Assembly: GCF_024298925.1 (NCBI RefSeq)
Contig: NZ_CP101283.1
Coordinates: forward strand, 1,989,001-2,053,000
Source of the DNA: Phenylobacterium sp. LH3H17
Lineage (GTDB): Bacteria; Pseudomonadota; Alphaproteobacteria; Caulobacterales; Caulobacteraceae
Direction: 5' to 3'
Length of the DNA: 64,000 nt
Position 1 is the stretch's first letter. Every line of letters starts with the position of its first letter. The position numbers and the translations under genes were made by a program. Under the pieces are notes generated by a model, which searched no databases, was not told the origin of the DNA, and saw only the letters and a program-made list of their open reading frames with translations. Below are positions 34,022-43,665 of this stretch, piece by piece.

Positions 34022-34956
34022 TGACCACCCGCGCCGGCTTCGCCGCGATCATCGGCGCCCCCAATGCGGGCAAGTCGACCCTGACCAATCGCCTGGTGGG
34101 GGCCAAGGTCTCGATCGTCACCCAGAAGGTCCAGACCACGCGCTTTCCCGTGCGCGGGGTGGCCATGGCCGGCGAGGCCCAGATCATCCTGGTCGACACC
34201 CCCGGCATCTTCGCGCCGCGCCGCCGGCTGGACCGGGCCATGGTCCGCTCGGCCTGGGGCGGGGCGCAGGAGGCCGACTGCATCGTCCACCTCGTCGACT
34301 CCGTGGCCGAGCTGGCCGCCGCTGAGCCGGGCGCCAAGTCGGCCGACAAGCGATCGGCCATCGACGTGGAAACCATCGTCGAGGGCCTGAAGGCCGCCGG
34401 CAAGAAGGCCATACTGGCGCTCAACAAGATCGACGGCATGCGCCGCGACCGCCTGCTGGGCCTGTCTCAGCGCCTGTTCGACACCGGCGTCTATTCAGAG
34501 GTCTTCATGATCTCGGCGGCCGACGGCCAAGGGGTCGACGACCTGAAGGCGCGGCTGGCCGAGCTGATGCCCGAGGGCCACTGGCTCTATCCGGAGGAGC
34601 AGACCGCCGACCTGCCGGCCCGCCTGCTGGCCGCCGAGATCACCCGCGAGAAGCTGTTCCTGCGGGTCCACGAGGAACTACCCTATGCGGCGGCGGTCGA
34701 GACCACCGCCTTCGAAGAGCGCAAGGACGGCTCGGTCCGCATCGAGCAGCAGATCTATGTGGAGCGCGAGAGCCAGCGCCCGATCATCCTGGGCAAGAAC
34801 GGCCAGACCCTGAAGTGGATCGGCCAAAAGTCCCGCGAGGAGCTGATCGAACTGCTGGACCGGCCGGTCCACCTGTTCATCCACGTAAAGGTCGATGAGC
34901 GCTGGGCCGACAAGCGGGAGTTCTACGGCGACGTGGGCCTGGATTTCGACGCCTAG
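34021..34956 (+). CDS. era: GTPase Era
   Basis: 30S-subunit assembly GTPase, 311 aa. G1 GAPNAGKST (12-20), G2 around TQKVQTTR, G3 VDTPGIF, G4 LNKID, G5 ISAADGQG. The C-terminal KH domain binds the 16S 3' end (VERESQRPIILGKNGQTLKWIG, GxxG loop). The protein is slightly longer than E. coli Era, with an extra loop SVAELAAAEPGAKSADK between G3 and G4. It follows rnc with a 1-nt overlap. Confidence 0.97.
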   Translation: MTTRAGFAAIIGAPNAGKSTLTNRLVGAKVSIVTQKVQTTRFPVRGVAMAGEAQIILVDTPGIFAPRRRLDRAMVRSAWGGAQEADCIVHLVDSVAELAAAEPGAKSADKRSAIDVETIVEGLKAAGKKAILALNKIDGMRRDRLLGLSQRLFDTGVYSEVFMISAADGQGVDDLKARLAELMPEGHWLYPEEQTADLPARLLAAEITREKLFLRVHEELPYAAAVETTAFEERKDGSVRIEQQIYVERESQRPIILGKNGQTLKWIGQKSREELIELLDRPVHLFIHVKVDERWADKREFYGDVGLDFDA

Positions 34957-34974
34957 GCCCCATAGGTGAGCCCG

Positions 34975-35787
34975 ATGACCGATGTCACCGCCTATTTCGC
35001 CCGCATCGGCTATGACGGCCCGCGCGAACCCACGCTGGCTGTCCTGCGCAGCCTGCTGGAGCTGCACCCGGCCTCGATCCCCTTCGAGGCCGTCGATGTC
35101 CTGCTCGACCGGGGTGTCGACCTGGCCCCACAGGCCGTCGACGCCAAGCTGATCGGCGCCGGGCGCGGCGGCTATTGCTACGAACAGAACAGTCTCTTCA
35201 AGCGGGTGCTGATCGAGCTCGGCTTCCAGGTTGAGGGCCTGATCGCGCGGGTCCGGTGGCAGCAGCCGCTTGACGCTCCCCTGCGCCAGCGTACCCACAT
35301 GGTGCTGCGCGTGACGATCGAGAGCGAAGCCTGGCTCTGCGATGTCGGTTTCGGCAGCTGCGTGCCGACCGCCCCCTTGAGGTTCGCCGAGCGCGGACCA
35401 CAGCCGACGGCGCACGAGACTTACCGGCTGTCCCAGGTCGGCGACGACATCCTGATGGAGGCCCAGCTCGGCGAGGACTGGGCGCCGGTCTACCAGATCC
35501 CGCCGGATATCCAGCTCGATCAGGATTACGAGCTCAACAACTGGTTCTCCTCCACCCATCCCAGCTCGCATTTCCGCCATCTGTTGATCGTCTGCAAGAC
35601 CACGCCGCAGGCGCGCTACATCCTGCGCGACAGCCGCCTGACCGTGCGAACCAACGACGGGGCGATGGAGCGCCGCGACTTGAGCCTGGACGAACTCGAG
35701 GCCGAGCTGGCCTCGACCTTCGGCCTGCCGGTGGCGGCCGACTGGCGACCCGTGCTGGCGCGCGCCGTCGCTGCGGCCGCCCCCTGA
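34975..35787 (+). CDS. Arylamine N-acetyltransferase
   Basis: Acetyl-CoA:arylamine N-acetyltransferase, 270 aa from ATG 34975 (AGGTGAG at 34964-34970; an earlier GTG overlaps that site). The cysteine-protease-like triad is complete: Cys68 in RGGYCYEQN, His108 in QRTHMVL, Asp123 in LCDVGFGS. N-terminal FARIGYDGPREPTLAVLRSL fits the family. It detoxifies arylamines and hydrazines; the physiological substrate is uncertain. It is inserted between era and recO, which are usually adjacent, and its stop overlaps the recO ATG (TGATG). Confidence 0.94.
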   Translation: MTDVTAYFARIGYDGPREPTLAVLRSLLELHPASIPFEAVDVLLDRGVDLAPQAVDAKLIGAGRGGYCYEQNSLFKRVLIELGFQVEGLIARVRWQQPLDAPLRQRTHMVLRVTIESEAWLCDVGFGSCVPTAPLRFAERGPQPTAHETYRLSQVGDDILMEAQLGEDWAPVYQIPPDIQLDQDYELNNWFSSTHPSSHFRHLLIVCKTTPQARYILRDSRLTVRTNDGAMERRDLSLDELEAELASTFGLPVAADWRPVLARAVAAAAP

Positions 35788-36518
35788 TGGAGTTCGAGGA
35801 CGACGCCTATGTCCTCTCGGCCCGCGCGCATGGCGAGACCGGGGCCATCGTCGAACTGTTGACCGCGCGGCACGGCAAGTACGCCGCCCATGTGGCTGGC
35901 GGGGCCTCGCGGCGGATGAAGCCCTTCCTGCAGGCCGGGGCGCGGGTGATCCTGCAATACCGCTCGCGGATGTCCGACCAGCTCGGCTCGGCGGCCCTCG
36001 AGCCGGTGGGCGAGGGGCCTTCGGCGCTGTTCGACGATCCCCTGGCGCTCGCGGGTCTCTCGGCGGCCGCCGCCGTGGCCGCCGCGGCCCTGCCGGAGCG
36101 CGAGCCCCATCCCGGCGCCTTCCTGGCCTTCGAGGCCCTGACTCAGTCGCTCCTCGCGCCCGACATCTGGCCGGCGATCTTCGTGCGTTTCGAGGCCGGC
36201 CTGCTGCAGGACCTTGGTTTTGGGCTGGACCTTTCCAAGTGCGCGTCCACCGGGGCGGTGGACGACCTGATCTATGTGAGCCCGCGCACCGGTCGGGCCG
36301 TCAGCCGCACGGCGGGGGAGCCCTATAAGGACCGCTTGCTGGCCCTGCCGCCCTTCATGCTCTCGTCCCAGGGCGGCTTGGCCGAGGGCGACGTGCGCGC
36401 CGGCCTCGACCTGACGGCCCACTTCCTGGAGCTGTTCGTGTTCGGTCCGCTGAACCGGCCGCTGCCGCCGGCCCGCGTCTGGCTGGTGGACCGGCTGAAC
36501 GAAGCCGACCGGCTGTAA
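35787..36518 (+). CDS. recO: DNA repair protein RecO
   Basis: RecF-pathway mediator that displaces SSB and loads RecA, 243 aa. N-terminal OB-fold (EDDAYVLSARAHGETGAIVELLT, split) with GGASRRMKPFLQAGARV. The C-terminal helical domain has FEAGLLQDLGFGLDLSKCA. Only one Cys remains where other RecO proteins have a zinc finger, as is common in alphaproteobacteria. The ATG overlaps the preceding stop by one base. Confidence 0.94.
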   Translation: MEFEDDAYVLSARAHGETGAIVELLTARHGKYAAHVAGGASRRMKPFLQAGARVILQYRSRMSDQLGSAALEPVGEGPSALFDDPLALAGLSAAAAVAAAALPEREPHPGAFLAFEALTQSLLAPDIWPAIFVRFEAGLLQDLGFGLDLSKCASTGAVDDLIYVSPRTGRAVSRTAGEPYKDRLLALPPFMLSSQGGLAEGDVRAGLDLTAHFLELFVFGPLNRPLPPARVWLVDRLNEADRL

Positions 36519-36655
36519 CTCAACGGCTGCCATCCAGCCTGGGGCGAAGCGGAAGGCCGGGACCCATACGATCCGATCTCTCCGGAGGAATCGGCGACCA
36601 TGGGAAACCGGCTGTGGAGAGTCTTTCCGTCGCGGCGACGATTGGCCCGGCGACC

Positions 36656-36663
36656 GCTAGAAC
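36656..36663 (+). promoter_or_regulatory. Putative -10 element of the parC promoter
   Basis: GCTAGAAC matches the Caulobacter -10 consensus GCTANAWC exactly, 27 nt before the parC ATG. No good -35 is visible at the usual 10-14 nt spacing (a TTGGCCC lies too close). Confidence 0.45.
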
Positions 36664-36690
36664 AGGACGAGCATCCAGGTTCGATTCGGC

Positions 36691-38934
36691 ATGACAGTTC
36701 AGACCCAACCGCCCGGCGACGGCCCGCGCGTCATCGACGAGCCCCTGACGGAGGCCCTGTCGCGGCGCTATCTCGCCTACGCCCTCTCCGTCATCACCGA
36801 CCGGGCGCTGCCCGACGTGCGCGATGGCCTGAAGCCTGTTCAGCGGCGCGTGCTCTACGCCATGCGCGAGATGCGCCTCAATCCCGAGAACGCGGCCCGC
36901 AAGTGCGCCAAGGTCGTCGGCGAGGTGATGGGCGGCTATCACCCGCACGGGGACCAGTCGATCTACGACACCCTGGTGCGCATGGCCCAGGACTTCTCCC
37001 AGCGCTATCCGCTGGTCGACGGCCAGGGCAACTTCGGCAATATCGACGGCGATAACCCCGCCGCCATGCGCTACACCGAGGCCAAGCTGACGGCCGCGGC
37101 CATGCTGCTGCTGGACGGCATCGACGAGGACGCCGTCGACTTCAAGCCCACCTATGACAGCCAGGACGAAGAGCCCGTCGTCCTGCCCACCGGCTTTCCC
37201 AATCTGCTGGCAAACGGCTCCAGCGGCATCGCCGTGGGCATGGCCACCTCGATCCCGCCGCACAACGCCGCCGAGCTGATCGACGCCTGCCTGCTGCTGC
37301 TGGACAGTCCCGATGCCTCCACCGAGCAGCTGGCCGAACACGTCCTTGGGCCGGACTTCCCCACCGGTGGAGTCATCGTCGAGTCCAAGGCCTCGATGAT
37401 CGAGACCTACGCCACCGGCCGGGGCGGGGTCCGGGTCCGCGCACTCTGGGAAAAGGAGGACGGCGGTCGCGGGACCTACCAGATCGTCATCACCGAGATT
37501 CCCTACCAGGTGAAGAAGGCCGACCTGGTCGAGCAGCTGGCCGAGTTGATCGAGAACAAGAAGGCGCCGCTGCTGGGCGACGTGCGCGACGAGAGCGCCG
37601 AGGACGTGCGCCTGGTGCTCGAGCCCAAGAGCCGCAATGTCGAGCCCGAGGTGCTGATGGAGAGCCTGTTCAAGCTCTCGGCGCTCGAAACCCGCTTTCC
37701 GGTGAATATGAACGTGCTGGACGCCCGGGGCTCTCCCGGCGTCATGGGCCTGCGCCAGGCCCTGCAGGCCTTCCTCGACCACCGCCGCGAGGTGTTGGTG
37801 CGCCGCGCCCGGCACCGCCTGGGCAAGATCGAAGCCCGGCTTCACATCCTCGACGGCCTGCTGATCGCCTACCTCAACCTCGACGAGGTGATCCGCATCG
37901 TCCGTTACGAGGACGACCCGAAGGCCAAGCTGATCGAGGCCTTCGCGCTCAGCGAGCTGCAGGCCGACGCCATCCTCAACACCCGCCTGCGCCAGTTGGC
38001 CAAGCTGGAGGAGATGGAGCTGCGGCGCGAACATGCCGAACTGGCCGAGGAGCGCGACGGCCTGGTCACCATGCTGGCCTCCGACAGGCAGCAATGGAAG
38101 CTGGTGGGCGTGGGCCTGAAGGCGGTGCGCAAGGTCCTGGGGCCCGACACCGAGCTCGGCCGCCGCCGCTCGATCTTCGCCGACGCGCCCACCGTCGACG
38201 CGGACGCGGCCATCGAGGCGATGATCGTGCGCGAGCCGATCACCGTGATCCTGTCCGATCGCGGCTGGATCCGCGCCGCCAAGGGCAAGGTCGAGGACCC
38301 CTCGGAGCTCAAGTACAAGGAGGGCGACAAGCACGGCTTCGTGGTCCCCGCCGAGACCACCGACAAGCTGCTGATCTTCGCCTCCGACGGCCGGTTCTTC
38401 ACCATCCCCTGCGACAAGCTCCCGTCCGCGCGAGGCCACGGCGAGCCCCTGCGGCTCATGCTGGACCTGGACGACAAGACCGCCATCGTCGACGTCTTCC
38501 CGCATCGGCCGGGGACCAAGCGGATCATCGCCTCGAAGGAGGGCTACGGTTTCGTCCTGCCCGAGGAGGAGGCGATCTCCTTCCGACGCGCCGGCAAGCA
38601 GGTGCTGAACGCCGGCGCCAAGGGAGCGGCCTTCGCCCTGCGGGCCACGGGCGACCACCTGGGGGTCATCGGCGACAACGGCAAGATCCTGATCTTCCCC
38701 ATGGCCGAGCTGCCGGAAATGCCCCGGGGCAAGGGCGTCAAGCTTCAGTCCTACCGCGAGGGCGGATTGCGAGACGCCATCGTGTTCAAGGCCGAGGAGG
38801 GGGCGACCTGGATCGACACCGCCGGGCGCACCCGGGTCTGGGGCGAGTGGCGCGACTGGCTGGCCAAGCGGGCGGCCGCTGGCAAGCTGGCGCCCAAGGG
38901 CTTCCCGACCAGCAAGCGTTTCAAGCCGAAATAG
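36691..38934 (+). CDS. parC: DNA topoisomerase IV subunit A
   Basis: Breakage-reunion subunit of the chromosome-decatenating type IIA topoisomerase, 747 aa. 5Y-CAP/winged-helix domain with [15 protein letters not shown], catalytic Tyr128 in [11 protein letters not shown], and the quinolone-determining region [11 protein letters not shown], which carries Gln and Asp where E. coli ParC has Ser80 and Glu84. The tower and coiled coil follow ([16 protein letters not shown]), then the degenerate ParC-type beta-propeller without a GyrA box. Length and the missing GyrA box favour ParC over GyrA. The 3' end overlaps the convergent kinase-like gene by 14 nt. Confidence 0.95.
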   Translation: MTVQTQPPGDGPRVIDEPLTEALSRRYLAYALSVITDRALPDVRDGLKPVQRRVLYAMREMRLNPENAARKCAKVVGEVMGGYHPHGDQSIYDTLVRMAQDFSQRYPLVDGQGNFGNIDGDNPAAMRYTEAKLTAAAMLLLDGIDEDAVDFKPTYDSQDEEPVVLPTGFPNLLANGSSGIAVGMATSIPPHNAAELIDACLLLLDSPDASTEQLAEHVLGPDFPTGGVIVESKASMIETYATGRGGVRVRALWEKEDGGRGTYQIVITEIPYQVKKADLVEQLAELIENKKAPLLGDVRDESAEDVRLVLEPKSRNVEPEVLMESLFKLSALETRFPVNMNVLDARGSPGVMGLRQALQAFLDHRREVLVRRARHRLGKIEARLHILDGLLIAYLNLDEVIRIVRYEDDPKAKLIEAFALSELQADAILNTRLRQLAKLEEMELRREHAELAEERDGLVTMLASDRQQWKLVGVGLKAVRKVLGPDTELGRRRSIFADAPTVDADAAIEAMIVREPITVILSDRGWIRAAKGKVEDPSELKYKEGDKHGFVVPAETTDKLLIFASDGRFFTIPCDKLPSARGHGEPLRLMLDLDDKTAIVDVFPHRPGTKRIIASKEGYGFVLPEEEAISFRRAGKQVLNAGAKGAAFALRATGDHLGVIGDNGKILIFPMAELPEMPRGKGVKLQSYREGGLRDAIVFKAEEGATWIDTAGRTRVWGEWRDWLAKRAAAGKLAPKGFPTSKRFKPK

Positions 38935-39415
38935 GGGCAGCCGCTCGCAGGAAGTCCGCGATCTCGCGGTCGTTCCTCAGGCGGACGACCGGCGCATGCG
39001 GGCCGTGCTCGATACGCGCGGTCTCGATGCGCGGGCGATTGATGCGGTCGAAGCTCCGGATGAACCGAAGCACCTTGAGAAGGTCGCGCGGCCGGTGGTG
39101 CTCGCCGGGCTGAAGCAGGCGCGTCGTTGCGCGCCAGGCGCAGGACGGCCCGGATCGGTCGAGCCAGATCACACGGTCCGCGCTCGGCAGGCGGATGTCG
39201 AAGGTGGCCAGGGCGAAGTTCCCGTCGCTGACCCAGGTATCCGTGGCGTGGGCCTCGATCACCGCCTCGCGAAAGGCCTGGACGTCGTTCGTCGCCTGGT
39301 ATGGTGGCCAGATCTCGTCCAGGCAGATGAGGGGCGCGGTGATGCGCTCGGCCAGCCGGCGCGCCAGGGTGGTCTTGCCGCTGCCGGCGCAGCCCAGGAT
39401 GACGACACGGTTCAA
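38921..39415 (-). CDS. P-loop kinase-like protein (adenylate kinase/topology-modulation family)
   Basis: 164-aa small P-loop NTPase: Walker A ILGCAGSGKTTLARRLA (6-22), LICLDEIWPPYQ as the substrate-side acidic motif, DRVIWLDRSG as Walker B-like strand, and a basic lid-like stretch around RATTRLLQPGEHHRPRD. It resembles AAA-type adenylate-kinase-like proteins often named FlaR or topology modulation protein; the substrate is unknown. It is convergent with parC with a 14-nt overlap. Confidence 0.85.
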   Translation of the reverse strand: MNRVVILGCAGSGKTTLARRLAERITAPLICLDEIWPPYQATNDVQAFREAVIEAHATDTWVSDGNFALATFDIRLPSADRVIWLDRSGPSCAWRATTRLLQPGEHHRPRDLLKVLRFIRSFDRINRPRIETARIEHGPHAPVVRLRNDREIADFLRAAAPISA

Positions 39416-39474
39416 AATGGCCTCGGGACTGCAGCGAGGCCACCAGTTTAACGCGGTCTTTCGTCGTGTCCTGT

Positions 39475-39555
39475 CTAACCGCCCGACGCCATGGCGAGGG
39501 CGGCGGCCAGGCAGAAACCCGCGAGACCAATGACCAGGGCCGCGCGATAGAGCAC
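39475..39555 (-). CDS. 26-residue putative membrane microprotein
   Basis: GTG at 39555 directly abuts the TGA of the receiver-domain gene (TGAGTG) and opens a 26-codon frame ending TAG at 39475. The peptide starts LYRAALVIGLAG and is one hydrophobic helix with a short GG end, typical of single-span small proteins. Tight spacing to the upstream stop suggests reinitiation and co-expression with the receiver protein. There is no homology evidence; it may be chance. Confidence 0.45.
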   Translation of the reverse strand: MLYRAALVIGLAGFCLAAALAMASGG

Positions 39556-39930
39556 TCAGGTCGCCTCGAGCCGGATCGCGCGGTTCAGGGCCGCGACGAT
39601 CTGCTGGGGCGAGCAGGGTTTGGACAGGAATGTCGAGTCGGAGACCCCCTCGAAGGGGTGCCGGCCGGCCGCGGTTCCCGAGATATAGATGATCGGCAGG
39701 TCGGGGTAGGCCGCGCGGGCGCGGCGGGCGACTTCGAAACCATCCGCCCCGGGCCCAAGGTCGATGTCAGTCACCAGGCCCGACAGAGGGTCACCCGTGG
39801 CGATGGCGTCGAGTGCAGCGGCAGCGCAATAGGCGGTTACAACCGTGAAGTCCGCTCTGTTGAGTATCTCGCAGATGTCATGGTTGCAGATAAAGTCGTC
39901 ATCAACGAATATTATCGTGGGATTTGGCAT
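39556..39930 (-). CDS. Single-domain response regulator (CheY-like receiver)
   Basis: 124-aa receiver-only protein from ATG 39930 (AGAGGT upstream); the longer frame to 40032 is AT-rich and unlikely. Acidic pocket IIFVDDDFICNHD, phospho-acceptor Asp in LVTDIDLGPGADG, Thr/Ser in IIYISGTAAG, and Lys in TFLSKPCSPQQIV. The VxDIxL and SGxA pattern is common in alphaproteobacterial receivers that act through partner kinases. There is no output domain. An AT-rich upstream region separates it from aspS. A candidate partner for orphan kinases such as the HisKA_2 kinase at 15.9 kb, but no link is shown. Confidence 0.88.
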   Translation of the reverse strand: MPNPTIIFVDDDFICNHDICEILNRADFTVVTAYCAAAALDAIATGDPLSGLVTDIDLGPGADGFEVARRARAAYPDLPIIYISGTAAGRHPFEGVSDSTFLSKPCSPQQIVAALNRAIRLEAT

Positions 39931-40307
39931 TAGCCAGTTACCTCTTGGGTCATACAACCCTTGAGATCGAAATTGTTTCCGTTCTACCTCTAAGTATTTT
40001 ATAATACTGGACACATTCCCGCTTGGTTTCACCTATATTCGAACACTATCCGCCGGGCCGGACGCCTTCCAAGGCGCGATGAACTGCCGGGGATTAGCCG
40101 AGGTTGTCGTCGTAGGGGACCTTTGGCGGGGAGCAGGACTTCACTTCATGCGGCCGCGAGGCGATGCTGTCTTGGTCCAGCATTCGCAGCGATTTTTCAT
40201 GGCCTTCTCGCGACGGTCAAGCTGTCGGAGCGCGCGCCTCGCCTTGACTTTCGGGGGCCTACATGCGCCCTTCCGCGCCTCGATTTTCAGAGCCCAAGCG
40301 ACTCCAA
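39931..40307. other. Divergent intergenic region, AT-rich on the receiver side
   Basis: 377 bp between the receiver gene and aspS. About 39945-40045 is markedly AT-rich for this genome and contains AGTATT-TTAT-AATACT (a 6-bp hairpin, 39993-40008) that includes TATAAT/TATTAT on the two strands, so it probably holds the receiver promoter. The aspS-proximal half is GC-rich, with TTGACT at 40245 as a possible -35. No RNA gene or credible ORF is seen. Confidence 0.5.
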
Positions 40308-42086
40308 ATGCACGCCTACCGCAGCCATACCGCGGGCGCCCTGCGCGCCGCCGACACGGGTCAGACCGTCCGACTTTCGGGCTGGATCCATCGCAAGCGC
40401 GACCACGGCGGTCTCGTGTTCATCGACCTGCGCGACCACTACGGCCTGACCCAGTTGGTCATGAGCCCGGAGACCCCGGGCTTCGACGTCATTGAACGCC
40501 TGCGCGCCGAGAGCGTGATCCGCATCGACGGCGAGGTGGTGGCCCGCTCGGCCGAGACCATCAACGCCAACCTGCCCACTGGCGAGGTCGAGGTGCGGGT
40601 GCGCTCGGTCGAGGTGCTGTCGGAGGCCGCCGAGTTGCCGCTGCCGGTGTTCGGCGAGCCCGACTATCCCGAAGAGATCCGGCTGAAGCACCGCTATCTC
40701 GACCTGCGCCGCGAGACCCTGCACAAGAACATCGTCCTGCGCTCGAAGGTCATCCACTCGATCCGCAACCGCATGATCGGCCAGGGCTTCCTGGAGTACC
40801 AGACCCCGATCCTGACGGCCTCGTCGCCGGAAGGCGCGCGCGACTTCCTGGTGCCCTCGCGTCTGCATCCGACCAAGTTCTACGCGCTGCCCCAGGCGCC
40901 CCAGCAGTTCAAGCAGCTGCTGATGGTCTCGGGCTTCGACCGCTACTTCCAGATCGCGCCCTGCTTCCGCGATGAGGACCTGCGCGCCGACCGCAGCCTG
41001 GAATTCTACCAGCTCGACGTCGAGATGAGCTTCGTGACCCAGGAAGACGTGTTCGCGGCCATCGAGCCGGTGATGCACGGCGTCTTCGAGGAATTCGCCG
41101 ACGGCAAGCCGGTGACGCCGTATCCGTTCCCGCGCATCCCGTACCGGGAGAGCATGCAGAAGTACGGCACCGACAAGCCCGACACCCGCAACCCGCTGAT
41201 CATGCAGGACGTGTCCGAGCGGTTCCGGGGCGGCGGCTTCGGACTGTTCGCCCGCATCCTCGAGGACGCCAAGAACGCCGTCTGGGCCATCCCCGCGCCG
41301 AAGGGCGGCAGCCGCGCCTTCTGCGACCGCATGAACAGCTGGGCCCAGGGCGAGGGTCAGCCGGGCCTCGGCTACATCTTCTGGAGCGAGGACCAGGGCG
41401 GCTGGGGTGGCCCGATCGCCAAGAACCTCGGCCCAGACGCCACCGGCGCGCTCATGGGCCAGCTCGGCCTGGGGCAGGGCGACGCCGCCTTCTTCGTGGC
41501 CGGTGATCCCAAGGCGTTCGCCAAGTTCGCCGGCAGCGCCCGGACCAAGGTGGGGACCGACCTGAAGCTGATCGACGAGGACCGCTTCGAGTTCGTCTGG
41601 ATCGTCGACTTCCCGATGTTCGAGTGGAACGAGGAGGAGAAGCGCGTCGACTTCTCGCACAACCCCTTCTCCATGCCCCAGGGCGAGATGGAGGCCCTGC
41701 TTACCCAGGACCCGCTGTCGATCCTGGCCTACCAGTACGACATCGTCTGCAACGGCTACGAGCTGTGTTCCGGCGCGATCCGGAACCATCGTCCGGAGCT
41801 GATGCTGAAGGCTTTCGAGGTCGCCGGCTATGGGTCGAACGTGGTGGAGGAGCAGTTTGGCGGCATGCTGAACGCGTTCCGTCACGGCGCGCCTCCGCAC
41901 GGAGGCCTGGCGCCCGGCATCGACCGCATCGTCATGCTGCTGGCCGGCCAGACCGCAATTCGCGAGGTGATCGCCTTCCCGCTGAACCAGCAAGGTCAGG
42001 ACTTGCTGATGAACGCCCCGTCGGAAGTCGAGGAGCGTCAGCTCAAGGAACTGCACATCCGGCTCGCGCCCCCGATCAAGGTCTGA
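40308..42086 (+). CDS. aspS: Aspartyl-tRNA synthetase
   Basis: Class II aminoacyl-tRNA synthetase charging tRNA-Asp (and possibly tRNA-Asn, as AspRS is often non-discriminating in this group). 592 aa from ATG 40308, with N-terminus [14 protein letters not shown] as in relatives. OB anticodon domain [21 protein letters not shown] (split); motif 2 [19 protein letters not shown]; bacterial GAD insert; motif 3 [16 protein letters not shown]. The full length and all class II motifs are present. Confidence 0.97.
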   Translation: MHAYRSHTAGALRAADTGQTVRLSGWIHRKRDHGGLVFIDLRDHYGLTQLVMSPETPGFDVIERLRAESVIRIDGEVVARSAETINANLPTGEVEVRVRSVEVLSEAAELPLPVFGEPDYPEEIRLKHRYLDLRRETLHKNIVLRSKVIHSIRNRMIGQGFLEYQTPILTASSPEGARDFLVPSRLHPTKFYALPQAPQQFKQLLMVSGFDRYFQIAPCFRDEDLRADRSLEFYQLDVEMSFVTQEDVFAAIEPVMHGVFEEFADGKPVTPYPFPRIPYRESMQKYGTDKPDTRNPLIMQDVSERFRGGGFGLFARILEDAKNAVWAIPAPKGGSRAFCDRMNSWAQGEGQPGLGYIFWSEDQGGWGGPIAKNLGPDATGALMGQLGLGQGDAAFFVAGDPKAFAKFAGSARTKVGTDLKLIDEDRFEFVWIVDFPMFEWNEEEKRVDFSHNPFSMPQGEMEALLTQDPLSILAYQYDIVCNGYELCSGAIRNHRPELMLKAFEVAGYGSNVVEEQFGGMLNAFRHGAPPHGGLAPGIDRIVMLLAGQTAIREVIAFPLNQQGQDLLMNAPSEVEERQLKELHIRLAPPIKV

Positions 42087-42104
42087 CGGCGCGGGCGGAG
42101 ACGC

Positions 42105-43022
42105 CTAGTCGTTGGCGACGATGTAGCGGGGCGCGGGCGGGGCCGGCGGAGCCGGCGGAACCGCCGGCATGGCCTTGACGGCGGGAACCGGTGCGTGATG
42201 GGCGCCGACGAAGCGGATCTTGCGGCTGCACGAGCGCACGGTCAGACCCGAGGGCAGCCTGGTGGAAGCATCGCCACAGGCTTCGTCGAGCTGTTCCTGG
42301 CTCAGGCCCTGGGCGCGTGAGAGATCGGCCCCGGTGATGTGGGTATGGCGCAGGCTGGCGTCGCGGAAGTCGGCCCCGGAGAAGCTGGAGCCCATCAGGT
42401 TGGCGCCGTCGAGGTCGGCGTCGCGGAAGGACACCTGATCGAAACGGCCGCCGGACATCGTCGCGCCGGACAACTCCGCGTCGCGGAAGCTGGCGCCACG
42501 GGCGTCGACCCGGGTCAGGTTCGCGCCGTTCATGGCTGCGGCCTGGAAGCGGCCGGACGAGATGTTGGCCTTGGCGAAGTTGGAGCCGACAGCCTCGGAA
42601 TCCCGCATGTCGATACGGGCCATGTTGGCCGAGGCGAAGTTCACGCCCTTGGCCTCCACCGAGCGCATCCGCGCGTCGACCAGCACGGCGGAGGCGAAAT
42701 TGGCGCCCACCATCTCGGATTCGGAGAGATCTGCGCGAGAGAGGTCCGCGCCCGCGAAGTTGGCGCCGAAGAAGCGCGCATCGCGCAGGTCCGAGCCGAC
42801 CAGGGCCGAGCCGGAGAAGTTCGCGCCCATGAACTGGGCGCCGTTGAGCTTACGGCCGGAGAGTTCACAGCGGCTGCAGGCGCCGCCGAACGAAACCATC
42901 CGGGCCACGTCCTTGTCGCCGATGGCGGCGCTGGCCAGGCCGGGCGCGAAGGCGGCGGTGGCGGCGATCGCGGCCAGCAGGGCGGCGAACCGAGGCGTCA
43001 GGGGTCGAGTATTGCGATCCAT
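42105..43022 (-). CDS. Secreted pentapeptide-repeat protein (long paralogue)
   Basis: 305 aa from ATG 43022, with a Sec signal peptide (cleavage near LASAAIG). A short N-terminal segment ends in a CxxC pair (Cys49, Cys52; ACSRCELSG). About 35 pentapeptide repeats A(D/N)LxX follow (GANFSGSAL, GADLSRADLSES, GANFASAVL), forming a right-handed quadrilateral beta-helix in known structures. After the helix comes GLSQEQLDEACGD and LPSGLTVRSC, then a Pro-rich tail (VPPAPPAPPAP). The smaller neighbour at 43100-43588 shares the CxxC, the repeat type and the C-terminal motif. Function unknown; periplasmic or exported. Confidence 0.88.
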   Translation of the reverse strand: MDRNTRPLTPRFAALLAAIAATAAFAPGLASAAIGDKDVARMVSFGGACSRCELSGRKLNGAQFMGANFSGSALVGSDLRDARFFGANFAGADLSRADLSESEMVGANFASAVLVDARMRSVEAKGVNFASANMARIDMRDSEAVGSNFAKANISSGRFQAAAMNGANLTRVDARGASFRDAELSGATMSGGRFDQVSFRDADLDGANLMGSSFSGADFRDASLRHTHITGADLSRAQGLSQEQLDEACGDASTRLPSGLTVRSCSRKIRFVGAHHAPVPAVKAMPAVPPAPPAPPAPRYIVAND

Positions 43023-43099
43023 GGCGTGATGATGTGCCTGCACAAGCTGCGGTAGGCTACTTAATTCGCGGTAATTCTCAGCGACTTAGCGAACGGTTC

Positions 43100-43588
43100 T
43101 CAACAGGCGGGGATCCGCAGGCCTGGCGGCAGGCCGGTCGAAGGATCGCCGCACGCTCTATTCAGTTGAGCTTGCGACAAGCCTTTGGCGCCGTTCAGGC
43201 TGGCGCCGGAAAAATTCGTCCCCTCCAGCTTCGCGCCGGTGAAATTCGACCCCGCTAGGTAGGCGCCCACGAAGCTGGCGTGGGTGAGGTCCGCGCCCGT
43301 AAAATTGCCGCTGGACAACACCGCGCCATAGGCCTCGACGTCGCGCAGGTCTGCCCCAGCGAAGTTGGTGCGGTTCATGACCGCCAGCGACATGTCCGAC
43401 TGGCGGAGCCGCGCGCCGGCGAAATTGCGGCCCTGGATCTCCAGGCCGGTGAAGTCGGCCTGAAAAAGATTGCACTTGGGGCAGCTCGCGCCGCGCTGGG
43501 CCTGGCTGATCTGGCCCTTGTTCTGGGCGGCCGCGGGAACAGCCGCCGCGAGCAGGGCCAGGCCCAACATAACTACCGGCGGTTTCAT
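43100..43588 (-). CDS. Secreted pentapeptide-repeat protein (short paralogue)
   Basis: 162 aa from ATG 43588; the longer frame to 43627 lacks a signal peptide at its N-terminus. Signal peptide MKPPVVMLGLALLAAAVPAAA, CxxC pair Cys36/Cys39 (SCPKCNLFQ), then about 17 pentapeptide repeats (GADLRDVEAYG, GADLTHASF, GSNFTGAKL) and the end motif GLSQAQLNRACGD ... LPPGLRIPAC. A paralogue of the upstream/downstream neighbour in the same operon direction, 77 nt before it. Function unknown. Confidence 0.87.
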   Translation of the reverse strand: MKPPVVMLGLALLAAAVPAAAQNKGQISQAQRGASCPKCNLFQADFTGLEIQGRNFAGARLRQSDMSLAVMNRTNFAGADLRDVEAYGAVLSSGNFTGADLTHASFVGAYLAGSNFTGAKLEGTNFSGASLNGAKGLSQAQLNRACGDPSTGLPPGLRIPAC

Positions 43589-43665
43589 GGCGGTCTCCGA
43601 ACCTGACCGCCAAAGTCTACAGGCCAAGCTTTAAGACCTGATTGATCGTGAACGCGGCCATTCGC

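Noticed and set aside
36676..36700. tRNA T-loop-like GGTTCGATTC near the parC start
   Set aside because: No acceptor stem, D-arm or anticodon arm can be folded around it, and it overlaps the parC start region.
36520..38658. 712-codon minus-strand frame antisense to parC
   Set aside because: Shadow of parC; Val/Gly/Gln-rich with no family features.
43044..43099. CtrA-like TTAA half-sites upstream of the long pentapeptide-repeat gene
   Set aside because: TTAA-N7-TAAT deviates from TTAA-N7-TTAA in the second half-site; too weak to call.
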